From positions 1 through 20,466 of the forward strand of contig DAIQRD010000034.1 of the NCBI GenBank assembly GCA_036786445.1: a stretch of 20,466 nt of DNA. The letters are read 5' to 3'. Position numbers and translations under genes: made by a program. The stretch is from JAAZMF01 sp036786445 (GTDB lineage: Bacteria > Bacillota > Limnochordia > DTU087). The notes under the pieces were generated by a model. The model made no database searches. It worked only from the letters and a program-made list of their open reading frames with translations, and had not been told where the DNA came from. Shown here one piece after another: positions 7,978 through 15,735 of this stretch; the first letter of the stretch is position 1; each line of letters starts with the position of its first letter.

Positions 7978-9294
7978 CTACATGGAGACTAGTTCCAAGA
8001 GCTGTTCACGGGCAATATCCAATGCTGTTCTCTCGTCAACTTCCTGTCGAAGGAAATCCTCTATGGGAGCCATGAGTCTTATGGACCGATCCACTTTCGA
8101 GTTGCTACCAGTCCTATACGCCCCAATATTGATTAAATCCTCCATCTCTCGGAATGTCGCCAGGATTTCCTTGATTTTCACTGCAGCTTGCTGATGTGAT
8201 CGAGGTATTACTTCCGGCATAACTCGGCTAACACTAGCCAATACATCAATGGCGGGATAGTGGCCTTTGTCGGCCAACTGTCTAGTCAGAACTACATGCC
8301 CATCCAAAATGCCCCGCACTGTATCAGCCACCGGTTCGTTCATATCATCACCTTCGACCAAGACAGTATAAAAAGCAGTAATGGTCCCCTCTTTACCAGG
8401 GCCGGTTCGTTCCAGAAGGCGAGGCAAAAGTGCAAAGACTGAGGGGGGATATCCCCTTGTGGCCGGCGGTTCGCCCACTGCTAAACCGATCTCCCTTTGC
8501 GCGGCGGCAAAACGACTGACCGAATCCATCATGAAAAGCACATCTAGACCTTCATCCCTAAAGTATTCGGCTATGGCAGTAGCAGTATGAGCTCCTTTAA
8601 GGCGAATCAGGGCCGGTTGATCTGAGGTAGCCACCACCACTACTGAACGGGCAAGGCCCTCGGGCCCCAAATCCCGTTCAACGAATTCCCGTACCTCTCG
8701 CCCCCGCTCACCCACTAAAGCAATCACATTCACATCGGCAGCCGTGTTGCGGGCCATCATGCCCAACAGTGTACTCTTGCCAACACCGCTCCCGGAGAAG
8801 ATCCCAATACGCTGCCCCTTGCCACAGGTCAGCAGACCATCAATGGCTCTGACACCCACAGATAGTGGTTCCTTGATTCGTTGCCGCTCTAAGGGATCAG
8901 GCGGCTGGTTGTTCAGTGGATATCGACAAGTACAATTGAGGGGACCCTGACCGTCCATGGGTTTTCCTAGACCGTCTAGTATTCTCCCCAGTAAGCAATG
9001 ACCCACCTCTGCCATTGGTAAACGACGAGTAGCCCGTACCATACTGCCGGGGCCGACTCCTGCTATATGCCCCAAAGGCATTAGAATCAGACGCCGGTCC
9101 CGAAAACCTACTACCTCTGCGGGGATGCTCTGCTCAGGATCGGTAAATACCTGGCAAATCTCTCCCAATCGCGCCCGAGGACCGTTGGCCTCAATGGTAA
9201 GGCCAATTACCTGGGTCACTTCTCCATATTCCGTTACATCCGGAGCTCGCGCTACTGCCTTCAAATACTTCTCCAACGGGAAGGAATATGTCAT
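7978..9294 (-). CDS. fliI: FliI, flagellum-specific export ATPase
   Basis: FliI hydrolyses ATP at the base of the flagellar type III export gate. The 438-residue protein has an N-terminal beta domain (about 20-95), the Walker A loop GSGVGKST at 168-175, the Walker B strand VLFMMD at about 252-257 followed by SVSRFAAAQREIGLAVGEPP, and the C-terminal FliI/YscN motif GHYPAIDVLASVSRVM. The absence of F1-ATPase regulatory sequences and the neighbours fliH and fliJ separate it from the F-type beta subunit and from virulence-type III ATPases. The ATG overlaps the fliH stop as ATGA (9291-9294). Length is typical (430-450). Confidence 0.98.
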   Translation of the reverse strand: MTYSFPLEKYLKAVARAPDVTEYGEVTQVIGLTIEANGPRARLGEICQVFTDPEQSIPAEVVGFRDRRLILMPLGHIAGVGPGSMVRATRRLPMAEVGHCLLGRILDGLGKPMDGQGPLNCTCRYPLNNQPPDPLERQRIKEPLSVGVRAIDGLLTCGKGQRIGIFSGSGVGKSTLLGMMARNTAADVNVIALVGERGREVREFVERDLGPEGLARSVVVVATSDQPALIRLKGAHTATAIAEYFRDEGLDVLFMMDSVSRFAAAQREIGLAVGEPPATRGYPPSVFALLPRLLERTGPGKEGTITAFYTVLVEGDDMNEPVADTVRGILDGHVVLTRQLADKGHYPAIDVLASVSRVMPEVIPRSHQQAAVKIKEILATFREMEDLINIGAYRTGSNSKVDRSIRLMAPIEDFLRQEVDERTALDIAREQLLELVSM

Positions 9295-10088
9295 GGGCCA
9301 TCTCCTTCAAGCGATTGAAGCAATGCCTGACTTAGATTCATCATCCGAGTTTCCAGCCGGGCATCTAGTCTGCCAAACTCGGTTTCCACTAGACAACCAC
9401 CAGGCGCTATACTGGTATCCCCCACTAGCTCAAATCCGGCGAATTCATCCCCTTTTCGACCGCCGTCTTGTGTTCTAGACTGACCTAGTGATTTCAATAC
9501 ACTAGGATGCACCCTAATGACGCCCTCATCGGTTTGCTGCAGTCGCTCCACCACTTCCTGCACTACATAGCTTGTTTCTTCCGGGGCATTCTGTACGTGC
9601 TTCTTGATGATCTTCTCTGCAATGGCGAGGCTCAGCACCACCACATCTCTCTCCGCTTGGGCAATGGTGCGGCTACGGATCTGTTGGCATTCCCCCACAA
9701 TGTCAAAAATGGCGGCCTTTTCTCTTTGCAGCTCCTCCCGGATAGCAGCCGCCCCTTCCCTGTGACCAGCAGCATAGCCTTCCTTATATCCTGCTTCCTG
9801 TCCCGCCGCAAAGCCAGCCTCACGAGCATCTGCCCGCAAAGCAGCTGCCTGTTCTTCGGCAGCAACCATCAATTCCACAGCTCGATCTTCTGCTTGCCGG
9901 AGCAATTCAGTTGCCCTAGCGTGAGCAGTACTGATTACCACTGCAGCATCGACGATAGCGGCTGCAGGCCTACTTTGCCCGTTGGTCTTTGGCTCCAATG
10001 GCGGTAGAAACGGCTGATGCTTTTCCTCATCAGCATAGTCATTGGTTCCTATAATAGGCTGGAAACTGGCCTTAATAATCCTAGACAA
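9291..10088 (-). CDS. fliH: FliH, negative regulator of the FliI ATPase
   Basis: FliH dimerises, binds FliI and tethers it to the switch protein FliN. The 265-residue protein has an N-terminus beginning SRIIKASF, typical of Firmicute FliH, a long helical region with six glycines exactly four residues apart at 92, 96, 100, 104, 108 and 112 (tandem GxxxG repeats, a FliH trademark), and a C-terminal domain (about 150-265) with ERDVVVLSLAIAEKIIKK, VIRVHPSVLKSL and GGCLVETEFGRLDARLETRM. The best start is TTG at 10088, which lies inside the last codons of fliG (8-base overlap) with GGGGAGGA about 8 bases upstream; no ATG exists nearby that keeps the conserved N-terminus. Confidence 0.93.
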   Translation of the reverse strand: MSRIIKASFQPIIGTNDYADEEKHQPFLPPLEPKTNGQSRPAAAIVDAAVVISTAHARATELLRQAEDRAVELMVAAEEQAAALRADAREAGFAAGQEAGYKEGYAAGHREGAAAIREELQREKAAIFDIVGECQQIRSRTIAQAERDVVVLSLAIAEKIIKKHVQNAPEETSYVVQEVVERLQQTDEGVIRVHPSVLKSLGQSRTQDGGRKGDEFAGFELVGDTSIAPGGCLVETEFGRLDARLETRMMNLSQALLQSLEGDGP

Positions 10089-11094
10089 CTATTTCGTCCT
10101 CCCCACCCCGGGAGATGATGATCTCACCGGTTTCTTCCAGACGCCGGATGGTAGAGACGATTCTTTGTTGCGCTTCTTCCACGTCCCTTAGCCTTACGGG
10201 ACCCATGTATTCAATGTCTTCTTTCAACATATCGCCGGCTCGCGTAGACATATTTCTATAGATGGCGCTGGCCACTTCCTCGCTAACGGTCTTTAGGGCC
10301 AGAGCCCAGTCTCTAGTATCAACCTCTCTGATCACTTGCTGAATAGCCCTGTCATCTAGCTTGACAATATCCTCGAACATGAACATGCGTTTACGGATTT
10401 CATCGGCTAGTTCTGGATCTTCTTCTTCGAGGGTGTCCATGATAGTTCGCTCAGTCACCCTATCCACCCGATTGAGGACTTCCACCGTGGACTCCACCCC
10501 ACCAGCCGCCGTAAAATCCTGGATCATGAAGGATGATAGTTTTCTCTCTAAGGTGTTTTCAATCTCCCTTAAGACATCAGGGCTCGTTCGGTCTAAAGTA
10601 GCTAGGCGACGGGCAACATCTGCTTGCCTTTCCGCAGGCAGAGCCGAAAGGATAATCCCTGCCTGTTCCGGCTGCAAGTACGCCATGATCAAAGCTATAG
10701 TCTGGGGATGCTCATTTTGAATGAAACCCAGCAGTTGACTGGGGTCGGCTTTGCGGGCGAAATCAAACGGTCTAACCTGCAACGAGGCCGTCAAACGGGC
10801 GATCACCTCATGGGCCCGGTCTAGGCCAAGTGCTTTCTCCAGCACTTCCTTGGCGTATTCGATCCCGCCTTGAGATATGTACTCACTAGCTAAGCATAGT
10901 TCGTGGAATTCCGCCAAGACCTTGTCTTTATCCTCTGGTTCCACCCTCCGCAAAGCAGCTATCTCCAGAGTCAGATCCTCAATCTCATCTTCCCTCAGAT
11001 GCTTGAAAACCCGAGCGGATACATCCGGCCCTAGACTTACCAGCAGGACCGCGGCCTTTTGCTTCCCCGTTAGATCGGACATCCTCATGGACAT
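10081..11094 (-). CDS. fliG: FliG, flagellar motor switch protein
   Basis: FliG sits on the MS ring and converts stator force to rotation and switching. The 337-residue protein is complete: N-terminal FliF-binding domain (LTGKQKAAVLLVSLGPDVSA, about 8-27), middle domain with the EHPQ motif at 128-131, and C-terminal domain with an MFMF version of the MFVF motif at 237-240 and the torque-helix region around 255-290 (VDTRDWALALKTVSEEVASA). Length is normal (330-345). Three in-frame ATG codons stand at 11094, 11088 and 11082; GGGTGA is 6 bases before the second, so a start two residues in is equally possible. It is 45 bases downstream of fliF. Confidence 0.97.
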   Translation of the reverse strand: MSMRMSDLTGKQKAAVLLVSLGPDVSARVFKHLREDEIEDLTLEIAALRRVEPEDKDKVLAEFHELCLASEYISQGGIEYAKEVLEKALGLDRAHEVIARLTASLQVRPFDFARKADPSQLLGFIQNEHPQTIALIMAYLQPEQAGIILSALPAERQADVARRLATLDRTSPDVLREIENTLERKLSSFMIQDFTAAGGVESTVEVLNRVDRVTERTIMDTLEEEDPELADEIRKRMFMFEDIVKLDDRAIQQVIREVDTRDWALALKTVSEEVASAIYRNMSTRAGDMLKEDIEYMGPVRLRDVEEAQQRIVSTIRRLEETGEIIISRGGEDEIVV

Positions 11095-11139
11095 TCACCC
11101 AAGCCCCCACCATAGTTACTGCTCCATCTCCGCAAGCAT

Positions 11140-12718
11140 CTAGTCCTCTGTCATCCATGCCCGCAGCAATCTAGATAGGCCTTCCGGATCCTCCTCGGCC
11201 ATCCGCTCCACCTGACGCCTAATCCGCAAGCGCTGCTGCTCCTCGGGAGTAAGCGGTCTATCTGGAATCTCAGTTTCGTCTTCCTCAGCCACAGCTGCTA
11301 GCGATTCGATCCCCTCGTCGGGAACAGGCTTGCGTCGCCTAGCCATAACCACAAGAAGCAATATGATAAGCAAGGGAACAAGGATCAACAACCGCCAGTC
11401 TCCAAGCCCTAGTCTAGTCATGTCATCTGAACCACTCACTGGTGCTGCTAAGTCTGCAGCAAAGGGCATGCTACCAATCTGCACGACATCTCCCCGCTCG
11501 GGCCGCAGCCCGACAGCGGAGGACACCATTGTCACCAACTGTTCACGATCATCCTCAGCCAATTCGCCATCAACCCATACAGCCACCGACAACTTGCGCA
11601 ACTCCCCGGGGGCCTTCACTTGGTACTTCTCGCTCACGCTGATTTCATAGTTGCGTGTGATCTCCTGTTTCTCATATTCAGATTCACCAGGCGCACCTCC
11701 GGTGGCTACATAGCCCGGCACATTAGAGGCCACTCCCGGCACACCACCGGCACCTCCGGTGGTGGGCCGGGAGTGGCCNNNNNNNNNNACCTCCGGTGCC
11801 TCGGTAGGTCTCACTGCGGGTTTCCTCACTGATGACAACACCTTTACTGCCCGCCACCGGTTCGCTACGTTTCTCTCGTAGCTCTTCATAATGGAAGTCT
11901 AGTTCCGCTTTCACCCGCACCACGACTCGGCCCAAGCCAAATACCCGTTCCAACATGGCCTGAATACTGCGTTCCACTGCATTTTCGTAACTGCGCTCAA
12001 TCTCCAGCTGCTGCAACACCTGGCCACTGTTCATCTGCCCAGGTGAGATCAGGGCGTCAGACAAAACATTCCCGCGATTATCTATAATGGTGACATGCTC
12101 GGGCTGCAATCCTTCGACACTGCTGGCAACCAAATGTGCTATGCCGCGAATCTGAGCCTCTTGCAGAACACGGCCTCGCCTTAGGACAAGAAAAATTGAG
12201 GCCGTTGCAGGGTTTTGGGCTTCTATAAACAGGCTGTTTTCTGGCAAGACAATATGCACCCGAGCGTTCTCAATAGCCTCAAGGCCCATCAATGTCCTGG
12301 TCAGTTCACCCTGCAAAGCTCGTAAAAGCCGAATCCGTCTATCGAAATCCGTTTCTGTAAGAGATGTGTGGTCCCAAAGCTCTAGGCCAACAACTCCCCC
12401 TCTGGGCAAGCCTTCACTAGCCAACTGCATCCTAATCTCATGGACCTTCCCCTCGGGCACTAGCACCGCGCTGCCTTGCTGCCCAATCTGGAAAGGGATA
12501 CTAGCTTGCTTTAGGTAAGCAACTACTTCCCCGGCATCTTCAGTCTGCATTTGGGTGAAAACAGGCACATAGTCCACCCTAGTAATATAGATAATGCCGA
12601 AAAGCAAAAATAAAAGGACTCCCCCTGTTGATCCCAATACCAGCCAGCGGCGACCCCGATCCATCCCCGCCCATATTCCAGCGATCTGCCCCCTCAGGTT
12701 AGAGAGAAAGTCGTTCAA
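11140..12718 (-). CDS. fliF: FliF, MS-ring protein, interrupted by an assembly gap
   Basis: FliF forms the MS ring in the membrane, the base of the flagellum. The N-terminal part (12718 to about 11789) has a membrane helix (residues about 25-45), the secretin/ring modules (YVPVFTQMQTEDAGEVVAYL, SEGLPRGGVVGLELWD, ENARVHIVLPENSLF) and the FliF C-module. The C-terminal part (from about 11760 down) has VPGVASNVPG, the ring-building domain SVAVWVDGELAEDDREQL, a second membrane helix (WRLLILVPLLIILLLVVMA) and the cytoplasmic FliG-binding tail ending in RAWMTED. The frame is broken only by ten N at 11779-11788 and adjoining fold-back sequence. Removing 37 bases joins TYRGTGG to AGGVPGV in frame and gives 1542 bases, 513 residues, a normal FliF size. 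Start is TTG at 12718: a TGA codon lies directly upstream in frame, and no ATG fits. Confidence 0.95.
11728..11778. repeat. 23-base inverted repeat abutting the N run (likely assembly fold-back)
   Basis: The arm at 11728-11750 and the arm at 11756-11778 are reverse complements at 22 of 23 positions, separated by CACCT. The outer arm ends exactly where the N run begins. The translated product of the right arm makes no FliF-like sense, while the left arm encodes the conserved GGVPGVA. The simplest explanation is an artificial inverted duplication at a contig end, from a chimeric read or polymerase fold-back. Confidence 0.75.
11779..11788. other. Assembly gap, ten N
   Basis: A run of ten N lies inside fliF. 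The nine bases ACCTCCGGT occur both just left of the fold-back (11752-11760) and just right of the gap (11789-11797), so the two contigs probably overlap there and little or nothing is missing. Confidence 0.95.
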
Positions 12719-12785
12719 TCATGCCACCATCCCTATCGGCGTTAGATCCTTCTACCACCTTGCCATGGACTAAAGATAGCCGTAC

Positions 12786-13082
12786 TTAGATCTGCATCCG
12801 CATGATCTCCTGGTACGCCTCTACCAGCTTGTTGCGAACAGCAACTGTCAAATCCAGGGCTAGGCGCGCTTTCTCTGCCGCCAACACAACATCATGAATT
12901 TCCACCGAGCCCTGTCCAATGACAAAGGCCTCGGTGATCTCATCTGATTGCTTCTGTAAGCTGTCGGCAGAACTAAGCATGTTTCTCAAAACGCCGGCAA
13001 AATCTACATGCTGCTCCTGTTGCCTAGGGCCATAGCTCCGAGGAGATAGTGGGAGCTGGCTCGGCAAATCGGGAATTTTCAT
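12786..13082 (-). CDS. fliE: FliE, MS ring-rod junction protein
   Basis: FliE joins the MS ring to the proximal rod and is among the first exported proteins. The 98-residue protein has a variable N-terminus rich in proline and serine, then VDFAGVLRNMLSSADSLQKQ and the conserved C-terminus GSVEIHDVVLAAEKARLALD followed by VRNKLVEAYQEIMRMQI, which is diagnostic. AGAGGGTGG lies about 7 bases before the ATG. It is 65 bases downstream of flgC and 67 bases upstream of fliF, the standard flgB-flgC-fliE-fliF order. Confidence 0.96.
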   Translation of the reverse strand: MKIPDLPSQLPLSPRSYGPRQQEQHVDFAGVLRNMLSSADSLQKQSDEITEAFVIGQGSVEIHDVVLAAEKARLALDLTVAVRNKLVEAYQEIMRMQI

Positions 13083-13147
13083 GTTTTACCACCCTCTTAC
13101 CTGACGTGACTCGACATTAAACCCCACAAAACACACTGGTTACTTGA

Positions 13148-13570
13148 TTAGCCCCGGCCGATCTCCAAAGCTTTCAAGGCCATGTTCCGGGATGAGTTAA
13201 TTAAAGTGATATTGGCCTCATAGGCTCTAGTAGCGCTGATCATGTCCACCATTTCAGTCACAACGTTCACATTGGGATATGCCACATAGCCTTCAGGATC
13301 AGCGTCAGGGTGACTTGGCTCGTAAACCAACCTCGCCGGAGATGGATCTACGTGGATACCCACCACATGTACCCCAGCCCCGCGAAAACCTAGTTTATTG
13401 GGTTGCTCCGCCGTGCGCGATGCAAAAACAGGAACCTGCCGTTGATAGGGCCCTCCATGAGCCGTCCTCGTGCTGGTGACATTGGCCAAATTGTTGGCTA
13501 TAGTATCCATCCGTAGGCGTTCAGCAGTCAATGCCGAACCGCTGATGCGCAAAGTATTGAAAACTCCCAT
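13148..13570 (-). CDS. flgC: FlgC, proximal rod protein
   Basis: FlgC builds the proximal rod with FlgB and FlgF. The 140-residue protein begins MGVFNTLRISGSALTAERLR and continues with MDTIANNLANVTSTRT, the rod-protein N-terminal motif; the middle has VHVDPSPARLVYEPSHPDAD-like spacing with EGYVAYPNVNVVTEMVDMIS, and the C-terminus is RAYEANITLINSSRNMALKA, all typical FlgC. The ATG at 13570 is preferred because GGGAGGC lies about 8-10 bases upstream; an ATG five codons earlier (13585) overlaps that site. It is 31 bases downstream of flgB. Confidence 0.96.
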   Translation of the reverse strand: MGVFNTLRISGSALTAERLRMDTIANNLANVTSTRTAHGGPYQRQVPVFASRTAEQPNKLGFRGAGVHVVGIHVDPSPARLVYEPSHPDADPEGYVAYPNVNVVTEMVDMISATRAYEANITLINSSRNMALKALEIGRG

Positions 13571-13601
13571 ATCCCTGCCTCCCATCGGCGATAGATATAG
13601 A

Positions 13602-14015
13602 CTAGCCTACTCTCTCGCTAATCACAGTCCGCAGTTGTCTAATCTGTCTAGTAAGCTGCTCGGCAAGGGTTTGATACCGAATAGCGGTTTCGGTCAAGGC
13701 CACCATCTCACGGTCAATGTCCACATTGTTGCCATCATACCGCATGGTAGACGTATCATCTGTAAAGATGCGGGGGGTGGCACCTACCTTGCCATCACCG
13801 ATGTGCCGCGCATGGGTCGTCTTCAGACCCACCGAGCCACCTTTTTTCTCTAACTCCGCAGCGAGATAAGATTCGAACTCCACATCCTGCCGTTTGTATG
13901 CTGGAGTATCAATATTGGCTAGGTTCTGGGCCCTCACTTGGTATCGAAAACTCTCCGCACCCAGGGCCCTGTGCAATACATCCCCACTCCTACCCAAAAG
14001 ATCTAAGGATGCCAT
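13602..14015 (-). CDS. flgB: FlgB, proximal rod protein
   Basis: FlgB is the first rod subunit and the first gene of the flagellar operon. The 137-residue protein has the N-terminal rod motif VLHRALGAESFRYQVRAQNL followed by ANIDTPAYKRQDVEFE, and the C-terminus NNVDIDREMVALTETAIRYQ with LTRQIRQLRTVI, as in FlgB. ATG at 14015 is preferred because GGGGTGAT stands 4-5 bases upstream; a GTG at 14024 lies inside that ribosome site. The 320-base leader upstream carries a cyclic-di-GMP riboswitch and a terminator hairpin, so expression of this gene and those after it is probably set by that element. Confidence 0.95.
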   Translation of the reverse strand: MASLDLLGRSGDVLHRALGAESFRYQVRAQNLANIDTPAYKRQDVEFESYLAAELEKKGGSVGLKTTHARHIGDGKVGATPRIFTDDTSTMRYDGNNVDIDREMVALTETAIRYQTLAEQLTRQIRQLRTVISERVG

Positions 14016-14049
14016 GGTAATCACCCCATTCTAAGGAAATATCGGTCCC

Positions 14050-14110
14050 AAATCATCACAAAACGGGATCCAGGCCCAATGGGTAAGCAAACCACAAGAC
14101 CAGAACCCCG
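14050..14110 (-). terminator. Likely riboswitch-controlled intrinsic terminator upstream of flgB
   Basis: On the minus strand CGGGGTTCTGGTCT (14110-14097) can pair with GGGCCTGGATCCCG (14077-14064) in a 14-position stem with one T-T mismatch and several G-U pairs. The loop is 19 bases and the tract TTTTGTGATGATTT follows (14063-14050). The T tract is short, so strength is uncertain. It sits 49 bases after the aptamer and about 35 bases before the flgB ribosome site. The stem's foot, TCCGG, can also pair with CCGGA at the 3' end of the aptamer, a possible antiterminator. Confidence 0.6.
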
Positions 14111-14158
14111 GATAAATGACAAGAACGCGCAATACATCCATATTAGAGACACAGGCCA

Positions 14159-14248
14159 TATTGGCGGTCCGGCTACCTTAGCTCCTGACGCTGCCTTAGG
14201 CCCGTGACTTTGCGCCTCCATCTTTCGATAGATTTGCCCTTGACAATA
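14159..14248 (-). promoter_or_regulatory. Class I cyclic-di-GMP riboswitch (GEMM-I) upstream of flgB
   Basis: The minus strand shows the conserved GEMM-I elements in order: AAGGGCAAA, a 6-pair P2 helix TCTATC/GATGGA capped by a GAAA tetraloop, GCGCAAAGTCACGGGCCTAAGG, and AAGGTAGCCGGA closing P3. TATTG (14248-14244) and CAATA (14163-14159) can form the closing P1 helix. The element lies in the hslU-flgB gap on the same strand as flgB, 144 bases upstream of its start. In Clostridioides difficile a GEMM-I switch before flgB turns the flagellar operon off at high cyclic-di-GMP; by analogy, and given the terminator after it, this one is inferred to be an OFF switch. Confidence 0.93.
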
Positions 14249-14336
14249 CCCTTATCCAGTAATTTCCACATACTCCTTTGGATTCCTTCTCAGAATCCTA
14301 TTTTGCGCAACCTTGGTACTAAAGTCCTGTTCGCTC

Positions 14337-15731
14337 TTACAGAATAAACCGACTTAAGTCCCGATTCTCCACCACGTCAGCCAGTCGCTTGCTCACATAT
14401 TCTCGGTCGATGACACAGGCTGTTCCGGCTAGCTCCGGTGCATCAAAGGAAATCTCCTCCAAAACTCGTTCCAGGACTGTGTGCAGCCTGCGAGCTCCGA
14501 TATTCTCTGTTCTGTCATTTACTAACGCTGCCAGGGAGGCTAGCTCGCCAAGGGCATCTTCAGTAAACTTGAGAGCCACATCTTCTGCTGCTAGCAAAGC
14601 AGTGTATTGGTTGATGAGGGAATTCTCCGGCTCTGTGAGTATACTCCGGAAGTCCGCCTCAGTAAGGCTAAGCAGCTCCACTCTAATGGGAAATCGTCCT
14701 TGCAGCTCCGGAATAAGATCCGATGGCCTGCTACTATGGAAAGCTCCTGCGGCGATAAACAAGATGTGATCAGTCTTAACTGGCCCGTATTTTGTCAGTA
14801 CGGTGGAGCCTTCAACGATGGGCAGAATATCCCGCTGTACTCCTTCTCTAGATACGTCAGGGCCATGGCCTCCAGATGTGGCTACTATTTTGTCGATCTC
14901 ATCTAGAAATACTATCCCATCATTTTCTGCCCGATAGATAGCTTCCGTCTGTACTGCATCCATATCAATTAGCTTCTGCGCTTCCTCCTGTTGCAGTACA
15001 TTTCTAGCTTCGCGAATGGGCAGTTTGCGTTTCTTCAGGCGTTTGGGAAACATTCCTCCAAACATGTCATTGAGGTTAATGCCCATTTCCTCCATGCCGG
15101 ACCCTGAGAAAACCTCCAGCATAGGCGGGGTGCTATCTTCCACCTCGATTTCCACTATCCTATCTTCCAGATGACCAGATCGCAATTGACTGCGTACAGC
15201 TTCCCGTTCCCGGCCAATTGCCTCCCAGTTGATCTCCTGATCAGGCTCCCTTGATTCGCCACCTGCCCGAGCCCCGAAAAGCATCCCTAGGGGGTTGAAA
15301 GCAGGTTCTTTTTTGGGTAAAGGTGCTAGTAGGTCTACCAAGCGGTCTTCCACACTGTGGACTGCCTGGGATGCCACATCCGCCATGCGAGCTGTCTGCA
15401 CAATGCGGATGCTAGTCTCCACTAGCTCCCGGATCATGGATTCCACGTCTCGTCCCACATAGCCGACTTCGGTAAACTTGGTGGCTTCGACCTTAATAAA
15501 CGGTGCGTCTGCTAGGCGAGCAAGGCGCCTAGCAATCTCTGTTTTACCCACACCAGTCGGCCCAATCATCAGGATGTTTTTGGGCAACAGCTCCTCTTGG
15601 AGTTGCTCAGGCAAGAGGCGCCGCCGGTAGCGATTGCGCAAGGCGACCGCCACAGCTTTCTTGGCTGCATCCTGGCCAATAACATATCGATCGAGCTCAG
15701 CCACGATCTCCCTTGGTGTCAACTCAGACAC
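14337..15731 (-). CDS. hslU: HslU (ClpY), ATPase subunit of the HslVU protease
   Basis: HslU is the AAA+ hexamer that unfolds substrates and feeds them into HslV. The 464-residue protein has the N-terminal YVIGQDAAKKAVAVALRNR motif, Walker A GPTGVGKT at 57-64, the pore loop GYVG at 90-93, an intermediate domain (about 110-240), Walker B IVFLDE at 273-278 followed by IDKI, the sensor region NIGARRLHTVLE, and the C-terminal LSRFIL that docks into HslV. Length is typical for HslU (440-470). The start is GTG at 15731 with GAAGGAG 8 bases upstream. It is 4 bases after hslV. Confidence 0.98.
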   Translation of the reverse strand: MSELTPREIVAELDRYVIGQDAAKKAVAVALRNRYRRRLLPEQLQEELLPKNILMIGPTGVGKTEIARRLARLADAPFIKVEATKFTEVGYVGRDVESMIRELVETSIRIVQTARMADVASQAVHSVEDRLVDLLAPLPKKEPAFNPLGMLFGARAGGESREPDQEINWEAIGREREAVRSQLRSGHLEDRIVEIEVEDSTPPMLEVFSGSGMEEMGINLNDMFGGMFPKRLKKRKLPIREARNVLQQEEAQKLIDMDAVQTEAIYRAENDGIVFLDEIDKIVATSGGHGPDVSREGVQRDILPIVEGSTVLTKYGPVKTDHILFIAAGAFHSSRPSDLIPELQGRFPIRVELLSLTEADFRSILTEPENSLINQYTALLAAEDVALKFTEDALGELASLAALVNDRTENIGARRLHTVLERVLEEISFDAPELAGTACVIDREYVSKRLADVVENRDLSRFIL

Positions 15732-15735
15732 GGTC

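Larger units (their letters stand above)
14016..14336. other. Intergenic leader between hslU and flgB
   Basis: This 321-base stretch holds the riboswitch and terminator listed separately. In the 88 bases between the hslU stop and the aptamer there is a GGATTC/GAATCC hairpin (14280-14298) but no convincing sigma-A or sigma-D promoter; the best candidate is a weak TTTAGT, 17 bases, TAGGAT pair. Transcription may therefore enter from the topA-hslVU operon. There is no codY gene here, unlike Bacillus. Confidence 0.75.

Noticed and set aside
11140..11889. Separate gene for the C-terminal half of FliF
   Set aside because: The apparent start lies within the N-terminal half's coding region read in another frame. 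Removing the fold-back and gap restores one continuous FliF.
14021..14221. 66-residue minus-strand open frame between hslU and flgB
   Set aside because: Its ATG lies inside the P2 helix of the riboswitch and the frame runs across the aptamer and terminator hairpin. The product has no recognisable domain, and the conserved RNA explains the sequence better.
14173..14271. 32-residue minus-strand frame starting at 14271 and crossing the aptamer, with AAAGGAG just before the ATG
   Set aside because: The AAAGGAG is only one base from the ATG, too close for normal initiation, and the bases are accounted for by conserved riboswitch positions. A regulatory leader peptide cannot be fully excluded.
14280..14298. 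Terminator after hslU
   Set aside because: The 6-pair GGATTC/GAATCC hairpin is followed on the minus strand by AAAGGAG, not by T residues.
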